Shown piece by piece: positions 15,512-22,232 of a stretch of DNA of 23,969 bases. The notes under the pieces were generated by a model, which saw only the letters and a program-made list of their open reading frames with translations, was not told the DNA's origin and did not search any database. The translations under genes were made by a program, and so were the position numbers. This stretch comes from an uncultured Ignavibacteriota bacterium (GTDB lineage: Bacteria; Bacteroidota; Ignavibacteria; Tepidaquicellales; Tepidaquicellaceae), in NCBI GenBank assembly GCA_903901375.1, contig CAIUQV010000090.1, positions 1-23,969 on the forward strand, read 5' to 3'. Within the stretch, counting starts at the first letter, position 1; every line of letters begins with the position of its first letter.

Positions 15512-16057
15512 ATGAAGAATTTACTGTTTGTGTTGATTATGCTTTCATTTTTTGTTTCCTGTTCAAAGTCTCAGGAAGAATCAAGTGTAAACTGGGCTTC
15601 GGTTCAGTATTTTTATTCCAGAGGTTCTCTTCCGCCTCCATACCATTATAACTTTAGTATAACTGTAAATAACGACGGCACTTCCGCATTAAATTATAAT
15701 CTTGGTTACGGAGAAAACCCTCCGCTGAATTATACATTCACCGTGAAGCCTGAAGATTTAAAACTTCTTAGCAATAAAATTAATGCATCACCTCTAGCTT
15801 CGGAAAAAACTGAATCACTATCCGAAAAAGATAATCCTGTCGGAGGTCCCACAGATTACATTCGAATTATAATAACTAATTCTAATCCTGATTTAGATCA
15901 GCCTCCAAAAGTAATACAATCTCCTGTCTTTCCTAAAGAGGAATTTAAAAAGGACTTAAATGATCTGTATGAGTTCGTTAAAAAGCTTGTACCGTCTGAT
16001 GTCTGGCTTGATGTAAACGGCAAGCAGACTGAATATGAAACGAATTTTAAGAAGTAG
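15512..16057 (+). CDS. small lipoprotein of unknown function
   Basis: A predicted envelope lipoprotein of 181 residues that I do not recognise. Residues 1-17 form a lipoprotein signal peptide (MKNLLFVLIMLSFFVSC) with the lipidated cysteine at 17. The rest looks like a single beta-rich domain: YHYNFSITVNNDGTSALNYN, FTVKPEDLKLLSNKI, then TDYIRIIITNS and a C-terminal amphipathic helix (EFKKDLNDLYEFVKKLV). The alternation of a short-strand 'display' segment with a helix resembles other small Bacteroidota lipoproteins, but I cannot name a family. ATG 15512 is chosen because it starts the signal peptide; an upstream TTG-initiated form would add 21 residues with no support. It sits alone between two terminators and faces the glutamine-synthetase-like gene. 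Confidence 0.8.
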   Translation: MKNLLFVLIMLSFFVSCSKSQEESSVNWASVQYFYSRGSLPPPYHYNFSITVNNDGTSALNYNLGYGENPPLNYTFTVKPEDLKLLSNKINASPLASEKTESLSEKDNPVGGPTDYIRIIITNSNPDLDQPPKVIQSPVFPKEEFKKDLNDLYEFVKKLVPSDVWLDVNGKQTEYETNFKK

Positions 16058-16066
16058 TAATAAACG

Positions 16067-16092
16067 AAAAACCCCTCTTAAGAGGGGTTTTT
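16067..16092. terminator. perfect palindromic bidirectional terminator
   Basis: AAAAACCCCTCTT (16067-16079) and AAGAGGGGTTTTT (16080-16092) form a perfect 26-base palindrome: an 11-bp stem with a TTAA loop, with a T-run on each strand. It lies between the convergent lipoprotein and glutamine-synthetase-family genes, 10 and 13 bases from their stops. Confidence 0.93.
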
Positions 16093-16104
16093 AATGTCGT
16101 TATT

Positions 16105-17640
16105 TTAATGTTTGTGTATGTCTTTATGCATTATTCTTTTCTTCTCAACTATCTTTCCTTTTCCGTATAACTCGGAAATGTTCTTATGCATTTCCCTGTC
16201 GTTTTCTGACCTTAATTGATTAATTGAATAATCTATTACGCTTGCCGGAAATATATCATCTCTTTCATAAAGCTTTCTGTTCTTTTCAAGTATGTCTGCA
16301 GAGTCCGCACACGTTGCTGGTAAACTCGGAAATTCGACATCCTGATTTTCTTCTTTGGTTTTTCCTTTAAAGTAAAGTTTATCGGTTAATTTTAGTGTCT
16401 CATCCGAATGCGTAAAGCCGTATTCTGCCGCCATTGCAATTCCTGCAACCAGCTGATGTACGTTTGCACTTCCGTCTGGTACGCGTAGTTCTATTGTCTG
16501 CATACTGTCAATCTTCATCGGTATGCTCTTTTCTCCTGGATTAACAAGCTCCGCCAGATTACTCGTCTTAGACCACCCAAGAGGTACTCTCACCATAGCT
16601 TTTCTGTTTGCGTCGCTCCAGAAGAATTGTGTCGGTGCTTCCATATTAGGCACAAGTCGTAAGTATGAAGACGGTACTGTGTTTCCGAATGCCGTTAAAG
16701 AATCTGCAAACCCCAGTAATCCGCCGATAAGTTTTTTCGAATGAACAGTTAAGTCGCCCTTTTCATCTACCATCACACTCTTTCCGTCTTTTATAAGTTT
16801 CAGATGGAAATGCATTCCGCTTCCTGCGTAGCCTTCTTCAATCTTTGGTGCAAAGGTTGCAAGCACTCCGTTTTGATAAGCAATGTTTCTTATAAGCCAT
16901 TTTGCAATTACAATGTTATCTGCTGCCTCTTCTATCGGTGTTGATAGAAACTCTATTTCCAGCTGTTCGCCCATCTTTCCGTCTATTTCAGGGTTTGCAC
17001 TTACAATCTTCTCTATAAACCCGACTTCACTGTGTGCATATTTCACCTGTCCTGCTATCTGTGTTATAACCCTGAGCATATCCGATAATATCTTTCCTGA
17101 TTTGAGATACGGACCCGATGCATGGTAACCCTGCTGTTTTGGAGGGAAGTACATATTGTTCTCCGGATTGAAAAGTAAATAGAATTCAAGTTCGCCGAGT
17201 GCGTGAAGTTCTATGCCCGTGTTTTTCTTAAAAAGCATAGCAGCTTTATGAAGTATATTGTCCGGTGTAAATGGTGCAAGCTCGCCCTCTGCCGTCACGT
17301 AACGGCAAACAAAATCAAGGCTTGTATTGTTGAACGGATTAAGAAAAGCTGATTTATAAACAGGCACAACGTATAAATCCGAAAGACCCGTATCCACTAA
17401 TCCTTTAAACAACGAAGAACCGTCTACTCTTTCTCCCTCGGTTAAAACTATTTCTGCATTCTTTCTGTCCGGCAGGGGTATTCTTAATTCTTTGAGCTTT
17501 CCGTCTAAAGCAGTATAATGAAATCTTATGGTTTCAATCTGTTTTTCTTCGATAACTTTCAGCAAATCTTCACGTGTGAAATCTTCTTTTGCTTTGTCAA
17601 GAAGATTACACAGGGGATTGGTTAATGCATATTTCTTCAT
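16105..17640 (-). CDS. glutamine synthetase family protein, divergent type
   Basis: An ATP-dependent ligase of the glutamine synthetase (GS) superfamily. From memory of bacterial GSI, most catalytic residues are kept: D73-G-S-S (the DGSS flap), E150 and E152 (ELEFYLL), E205 (SEVG), E228 (EQLEIEF), H277 (GSGMHFH), R328 and E334 (YLRLVPNMEAP), R346 and R351 (NRKAMVRVP), E384 and R386 (IELRVPD). Three features differ. About 15 residues are inserted between E205 and E228 (normally eight apart). The Asn before GSGMH is replaced by alanine (YAGSGMH). The usual NPYL after the last motif reads NVHQ. No GSI adenylylation-site context is evident, and the ~50-residue C-terminal extension is charged with a His-rich end (MHKDIHKH). 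It may make glutamine or ligate another amine or acid. It stands alone on the minus strand, with no PII or transporter nearby. Confidence 0.88.
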   Translation of the reverse strand: MKKYALTNPLCNLLDKAKEDFTREDLLKVIEEKQIETIRFHYTALDGKLKELRIPLPDRKNAEIVLTEGERVDGSSLFKGLVDTGLSDLYVVPVYKSAFLNPFNNTSLDFVCRYVTAEGELAPFTPDNILHKAAMLFKKNTGIELHALGELEFYLLFNPENNMYFPPKQQGYHASGPYLKSGKILSDMLRVITQIAGQVKYAHSEVGFIEKIVSANPEIDGKMGEQLEIEFLSTPIEEAADNIVIAKWLIRNIAYQNGVLATFAPKIEEGYAGSGMHFHLKLIKDGKSVMVDEKGDLTVHSKKLIGGLLGFADSLTAFGNTVPSSYLRLVPNMEAPTQFFWSDANRKAMVRVPLGWSKTSNLAELVNPGEKSIPMKIDSMQTIELRVPDGSANVHQLVAGIAMAAEYGFTHSDETLKLTDKLYFKGKTKEENQDVEFPSLPATCADSADILEKNRKLYERDDIFPASVIDYSINQLRSENDREMHKNISELYGKGKIVEKKRIMHKDIHKH

Positions 17641-17781
17641 AATTCAAATTTGGATTTATGTTATTATATAATGAGATATATACAAAAATACTCTTATTAA
17701 AACTAATTTTCTATACGAAATTTTGTAACTTTTGCTCTGGTGATACTCTCTTCAGCATTGTAAAAACTCGTTACTTTATAT

Positions 17782-18279
17782 ATGTTTATTATTAATTATA
17801 TGCTGAATTTTATAAACTACATCGGTAAGCGCGGAAAGCTTTTGGATGGCTCTGTTATCACTACGAAGTGGTTCTGCCTTTTTCTGCCTTTGTTTCCACT
17901 GGCTTCTTTTCGGCTTTGGACGGAAGGTGAAGATATCAGGACGTTCTATCAAAGAAAACTTTTTGTGAAGTCGCTTACGGTTGAAATTCCTCTAGACCTG
18001 ATTAACATCACTTTCATATACAGTGTATATTTTTTCTTGTTTGCTTTTGCGTCGTATCTTTTTCGAAGCAACACTTTCATCTTGATTTTTTCAATCATCT
18101 TCATCTGCGTTTATTCGCTTCATATCTTTTTGAAATACTGGGAAAGAAAACTTTATGAAATAGACAAGACGGAAACTTATCAGTGCAGTAAATGCAAATC
18201 GAAGTTTAATGTTCTAAAACTGAATATAGCTCACGGGTATTTTCAGTGTCCGAAATGTAAAACTGTGAATTTGTTGTGA
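17782..18279 (+). CDS. small membrane protein with C-terminal zinc ribbon
   Basis: A 165-residue protein I cannot assign to a named family. A soluble N-terminal part (~residues 1-65, including KWFCLFLPLFPLASFRLW, which is hydrophobic enough to contact the membrane) precedes two strong transmembrane helices, FIYSVYFFLFAFASYLF (~77-93) and TFILIFSIIFICVYSLHIF (~97-115). The C-terminal 35 residues carry C-x2-C...C-x2-C (QCSKCKSKF, then YFQCPKCKTVN), a rubredoxin-like zinc ribbon facing one side of the membrane. ATG 17782 and ATG 17800 are both possible; neither has a Shine-Dalgarno site. It is divergent from the glutamine-synthetase-like gene (141 bp between them) and its stop lies 5 bp from that of the convergent T9SS gene. 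Confidence 0.78.
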   Translation: MFIINYMLNFINYIGKRGKLLDGSVITTKWFCLFLPLFPLASFRLWTEGEDIRTFYQRKLFVKSLTVEIPLDLINITFIYSVYFFLFAFASYLFRSNTFILIFSIIFICVYSLHIFLKYWERKLYEIDKTETYQCSKCKSKFNVLKLNIAHGYFQCPKCKTVNLL

Positions 18280-18284
18280 AGGTA

Positions 18285-20336
18285 TTATTTCAGAAGAACA
18301 AGCTTTTTCGCTTTTACAAAATCCCCCGCCCTTAAAACATAGAAGTAAATTCCGCTTGCAAGTCTGTCCGCCGTAAACACTGTTTCGTAAGTTCCTGCTT
18401 TTTTATTTTCACTTACAATCTTTGCAACTTCTCTTCCTGTTATATCATAAACTATTATTGAAACAAAACCATCTTTTGGGATTTTATATCCTATAGTTGT
18501 TCTTGGGTTAAATGGATTTGGAAAATTTTGTCCCAGCTCGTAAGTACCGGGGATAATATTCTGCGGATTATCGGGCGGTAATACGGCAGATAACGGAAAC
18601 CTGAATGTTTTCCATTGCGTTGATGAATACGGAATAAAAGGCAGAGTGGTGGATTGAGCTGTAGCAAGGTCGTATCCGCCCCTGTTGAAAAAGTTTGCAA
18701 ATGTAAGTCCGCCGTCTGTGGATATATTCACTGCCAGACTGTCTGTGAATGCCGAAAGATAAACAGCATAAGCATAATCGAATGTGAGTGTGTCGTAATA
18801 CGAAACACTGTCAAAGCTTACGGTGTATAGCGTGTCTTTCTGCCCGATGTTTGAATAATCATAAAAAGGCATTTTCATACTGCACTCGCCGCTGAGTGTG
18901 ATACCGTTAACACCCTTAACTTTCTCAAAAGTCAGAAAGCCGTCTATGTTGTTTATACTCCAGCCTTTCGGCAGAAAAGGCCCTTCAAATAATTCGTAAT
19001 TAAAATATGAAACCGTATCGGCAAAGTATGGAGAATACAATCCTGATGCCTTGTATGATTTATAAAACTTCTTTGTGTCAAAGTCAGGTTTGATGGTTGC
19101 TGTTCTGTTTAGTGGTTGTATGGTCTTACCCTGGAATTTAGTGATCAAACTTTTCCCTGAATTCAGAACGTCCCTGTTTGAATCATCTTGTATAAATGCA
19201 ACTGTATACATAGACGAGTCCCTCCAGGCAGGGTCAACGTAATACTTAACTATAAACTGTGATGTTCCTGTACCCGTTACCGGAAATCCTAATGAATCAG
19301 GCAGCATTTTCCTGCACACGTCATAAAAAATAGTTTCTCCGCTTGCCCCTATTGGTCCTGAAAAGCTAATCTGTCTTTCAACTGCCGCAATACGGAGATA
19401 CAATTTGCTGCTCTGTACAGGATATAGAAAATTCACGTCAATTTTTGACTGAATGGTGTCCGGTGCAGTATGCTGATTTGTAACAGTTACAGAAACCGGC
19501 GATCCTTTATTCGTGCTTATGGTATAAGGTTCAGTCAGGTTAGAATCTACATAATATGGAAGCGTAACTCTGGACCTGCCGTCAATTAAAGAAAGAGGAG
19601 CAGAGTTTGCGAAATAATATTCCCTCCTGCGTTCCACCATTGCAGTGTCGCGGATGTAAAACGAATCAATTCCGGGTGGCGGAAAACCTACATGATATTT
19701 TATTGCACATATATTCTGCAAATGATTATTCACAAATGTGTCAAGAAATAAATTGTTTGCACCGCACGATGGAGATGTAGCAGATGTGAATTCCTCAAGC
19801 AGCATATTTCTTGCCGCCCCTGTAAGAAATAATGAAGTTTGCCTTAATGTATCATTTGTGTTTGAAGAATCTGCCGGTAGTGATAAATAAGTTATAACAC
19901 TGATTTGCTGGTTCGCAGGTATTGAAACCAGTGAGAATGTCATATTGGCAGTTTGTCCCGAAGACAATGCAGGAACAGTATCCATATCAGTATAGCCAAG
20001 CTCTGGGATATTTATGTTCAGATGATATCCTGATAATGTGTTGGATAACCCTATGTTTGTAACATTGATTTCCGGGAATACTTCAAAGCTTGCTGTTCCG
20101 GGTAAAAAGGTTGTGTCTCTCGGTATATTATTAATAGAAGTAATTGCCAGGTCAAAATGACTTCTTCTTCCTGTTACTATATTATCAACATAAAGATTGT
20201 TTCCAAAACCATTGTATGTGACGAACTGCAGCATAATGCTTTTTCTCGTCTGAAGCGAAAGATGTTTAGGAAATAAAAAGGAAGCTGAAAACAGGATAAC
20301 AACAAATAGGAAGTATTTAATCTTAATCTTGCCCAA
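18285..20336 (-). CDS. T9SS cargo protein with Omp28-like and jelly-roll domains
   Basis: A predicted secreted surface protein of 683 residues. Residues 1-~29 are a signal peptide (YFLFVVILFSASFLF). Residues ~179-255 resemble the thioredoxin-like Omp28-related domain (LLEEFTSATSPSCGANN, IKYHVGFP, then REYYFANSAPLSLIDGRSR); where family members have CxxC there is only C191, so redox activity is doubtful. Residues ~440-590 look like a choice-of-anchor J-type jelly roll (LPKGWSINNIDGFLTFEKV, LTFDYAYAVYLS, LAVNISTDGGLTFANFF). Residues 597-683 are a T9SS type A sorting domain (GQNFPNPFNPRTTIGY, VYDITGREV, ASGIYFYVL). The start is TTG at 20336, one base after the upstream gene's stop at 20338, which implies translational coupling. 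It is the last gene of a minus-strand run after wbaP-type and orphan membrane genes. Ligand unknown. Confidence 0.88.
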   Translation of the reverse strand: MGKIKIKYFLFVVILFSASFLFPKHLSLQTRKSIMLQFVTYNGFGNNLYVDNIVTGRRSHFDLAITSINNIPRDTTFLPGTASFEVFPEINVTNIGLSNTLSGYHLNINIPELGYTDMDTVPALSSGQTANMTFSLVSIPANQQISVITYLSLPADSSNTNDTLRQTSLFLTGAARNMLLEEFTSATSPSCGANNLFLDTFVNNHLQNICAIKYHVGFPPPGIDSFYIRDTAMVERRREYYFANSAPLSLIDGRSRVTLPYYVDSNLTEPYTISTNKGSPVSVTVTNQHTAPDTIQSKIDVNFLYPVQSSKLYLRIAAVERQISFSGPIGASGETIFYDVCRKMLPDSLGFPVTGTGTSQFIVKYYVDPAWRDSSMYTVAFIQDDSNRDVLNSGKSLITKFQGKTIQPLNRTATIKPDFDTKKFYKSYKASGLYSPYFADTVSYFNYELFEGPFLPKGWSINNIDGFLTFEKVKGVNGITLSGECSMKMPFYDYSNIGQKDTLYTVSFDSVSYYDTLTFDYAYAVYLSAFTDSLAVNISTDGGLTFANFFNRGGYDLATAQSTTLPFIPYSSTQWKTFRFPLSAVLPPDNPQNIIPGTYELGQNFPNPFNPRTTIGYKIPKDGFVSIIVYDITGREVAKIVSENKKAGTYETVFTADRLASGIYFYVLRAGDFVKAKKLVLLK

Positions 20337-20337
20337 A

Positions 20338-20700
20338 TTACTTCATCGTTGTTTGTTTAAAATAGAATTTGTAAAAAAAGTATTCTATCGAAGTAAGAAC
20401 CAGCAGTGAAATAGAGTCTTTCGGTAGTATTCTTCCGTCTCCGTTTCCGTATACTTTTATGAAGCCTGTAATTTTTAAAAAGAACATTGATATGCTTCCT
20501 GTGGGTAACATTATTTCATAACCCGAATCCGATACTATAAACCCTACAAGTAAATCCGAAATAGTCCATCCAACCGTGAATAAAATCACAATGAATAACA
20601 CATTAAGTAGTGCCTGAACAATTCCGTCATTCTGGTAAGACTTGGCAAAAGCCCAGACGGCAAAAATCGCATGTGCAAAGAAAACTAATACGGGTATCAA
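20338..20700 (-). CDS. 120-residue membrane protein of unknown function
   Basis: I do not recognise a family. The sequence is dominated by hydrophobic helices: PVLVFFAHAIFAVWAFAKSY (residues ~3-22), LNVLFIVILFTVGWTISDLL (~32-51), a weaker SISMFFLKITGFIKV (~69-83) and LLVLTSIEYFFYKFYF (~99-114). A short polar loop (GNGDGRILPKDS) separates the last two. The predicted start is TTG at 20700, just after a purine-rich AAAAAGAG. The gene lies 21 bp after the WbaP-type transferase and 1 bp before the T9SS cargo gene, so it is almost certainly co-expressed with both. A role in surface glycan assembly or in handling the cargo is only suggested by position. Confidence 0.72.
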   Translation of the reverse strand: MIPVLVFFAHAIFAVWAFAKSYQNDGIVQALLNVLFIVILFTVGWTISDLLVGFIVSDSGYEIMLPTGSISMFFLKITGFIKVYGNGDGRILPKDSISLLVLTSIEYFFYKFYFKQTTMK

Positions 20701-20721
20701 CTCTTTTTATACTTAAATTTA

Positions 20722-22164
20722 TTAAAATGCACTTTTAGAGAAAAACATTTCCTTCAGTGTCTTCAAGATTATCTTAATATCAAAAACTAATGACCAATTT
20801 TCAATATAATAAATGTCGTATTCTATTCTTGTCTGCATGGATGATTCAGACCCTCTTAATCCGTTTACCTGTGCCCAGCCTGTTATTCCGCATTTCACCC
20901 TGTGCCTTTCAAGGTATTTGCTCACAGAATCTTTCATTATGTTAATAAAATATTCTCTTTCCGGTCTCGGACCTACGATGCTCATTTCTCCTTTAAGTAC
21001 ATTCAGGAATTGAGGTAATTCATCCAGTGAATATTTTCTTAGAAATAATCCAATCGGCGAATATCTGTTGTCATCCTTTGATGCAAATTTTGGCGTGCCG
21101 TCTGCTTCTGCATCTGTCCGCATTGAACGGAATTTCAGCATGTCAAACTTGCTGCCGTCTATGCTTACACGCTCCTGCTTGTAAAACACAGGACCCTTTG
21201 AAGTAAACTTTACAAGAAGTGCCAGTACAGTAAATATCGGCGAAATAAGCGTTAGTATGATAAGCGAAGTTAAAATATCAAAAAGTCTTTTAATTATCCT
21301 GTCCCAGATGCTCAGCGGAAAAGATTTTATTATCATAAAAGGTATTCCGTCAATTTCTGTTATCTTTAGCCTGCTTGAAATGAGTTCCATAAAATCAGGG
21401 ACAAGCATAAACTCTACGTTTATGCCCTCGCAGTCTTTAATAATCCTGTACAGATTATCATTTTGTTCAGGTGGTAAACAGAATAACAGGTTCTTAATGT
21501 TAAGCTCTCTGATTTTATCCGGTATACTGTCAAAACGTCCTAGAAATTTCTTTCCTTTCGCAAATTCTTCTTCGGGTGTATCCACTGCAAAAAACCCTTT
21601 TATGTTATAACCCGTAAATTTATCCTTCGAAAAAGTAAGGTATATGGTGTCCGCCATTTCATTCGTTCCCACTATTGCAACATTTTTCAGGCCTATGTTC
21701 TTATTGTAAAAAGTCTTTTCCACTTTCAGCATTATGTACCTGCCAATGGTGATAAATGCTACAGAAAAGAATCCTATCAAAATGAATACTATTCTTGAAT
21801 AAGGATAATCTCTGAAAAAGAAAATTATTCCTATTGATAAAAGTATACTGATAGATACACATTTTACTATCTGTACAAACTCGTCCCCGATAAAAACATT
21901 CCTCCTCAGTTTGTACATCTTGAAGTTTAAAAACGTAATTATCCAGACGGGCATCGTGAAAACGGCAAAATAGAAATAAAAGTAAAATTCGGGGTATCCT
22001 TTTTCAACCGATACTATATCCGTAAATGTAGTATAAAACCTGAAGTAAAATGCAGCTAAAAATGCCCCTAAAATACTTATAATATCCAGCAGAACTGTAA
22101 TCAGCGGTACAACTAACTCTATTTTAGATGTTCTTCTACTCAAACAATAAATTAAATTTAACAC
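20722..22164 (-). CDS. polyprenyl-phosphate sugar-1-phosphate transferase (WbaP/WcaJ type)
   Basis: Starts a surface polysaccharide by moving a sugar 1-phosphate from a UDP-sugar to undecaprenyl phosphate in the inner membrane. Residues ~17-135 hold four transmembrane helices. Residues ~160-270 are the Rossmann-like domain typical of long members (NVAIVGTNEMADTIYLTF). Residues ~287-480 are the bacterial sugar transferase domain: membrane-entering RLFDILTSLIILTLISPIF, GPVFYKQERVSIDG, FDMLKFRSM, and the catalytic SLDELPQFLNVLKGEMSIVG with its Asp-Glu dyad, then ITGWAQVNGLRG. At 480 residues it has full length. The start is uncertain: GTG 22164 directly follows an in-frame TAG and sits in a hairpin arm, whereas TTG 22143 would give MSRRTSKIELVVP. 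The sugar is not predictable. The neighbouring orphan membrane and T9SS genes form its likely operon. Confidence 0.95.
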   Translation of the reverse strand: MLNLIYCLSRRTSKIELVVPLITVLLDIISILGAFLAAFYFRFYTTFTDIVSVEKGYPEFYFYFYFAVFTMPVWIITFLNFKMYKLRRNVFIGDEFVQIVKCVSISILLSIGIIFFFRDYPYSRIVFILIGFFSVAFITIGRYIMLKVEKTFYNKNIGLKNVAIVGTNEMADTIYLTFSKDKFTGYNIKGFFAVDTPEEEFAKGKKFLGRFDSIPDKIRELNIKNLLFCLPPEQNDNLYRIIKDCEGINVEFMLVPDFMELISSRLKITEIDGIPFMIIKSFPLSIWDRIIKRLFDILTSLIILTLISPIFTVLALLVKFTSKGPVFYKQERVSIDGSKFDMLKFRSMRTDAEADGTPKFASKDDNRYSPIGLFLRKYSLDELPQFLNVLKGEMSIVGPRPEREYFINIMKDSVSKYLERHRVKCGITGWAQVNGLRGSESSMQTRIEYDIYYIENWSLVFDIKIILKTLKEMFFSKSAF

Positions 22165-22184
22165 CTAAAAATAAAGTTTTTAGG
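22164..22184 (-). terminator. hairpin at the start of the WbaP-type gene (possible recG terminator)
   Basis: CCTAAAAA (22164-22171) and TTTTTAGG (22177-22184) form an 8-bp stem with a 5-base loop, between the recG stop (22233) and the transferase. No good T-run follows on the minus strand, so termination would be weak. The stem covers the first base of the GTG start. Confidence 0.35.
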
Positions 22185-22232
22185 CTTAATACTAAATGTA
22201 AATAAGCAGTTATAATATTATTCACCAAATTA

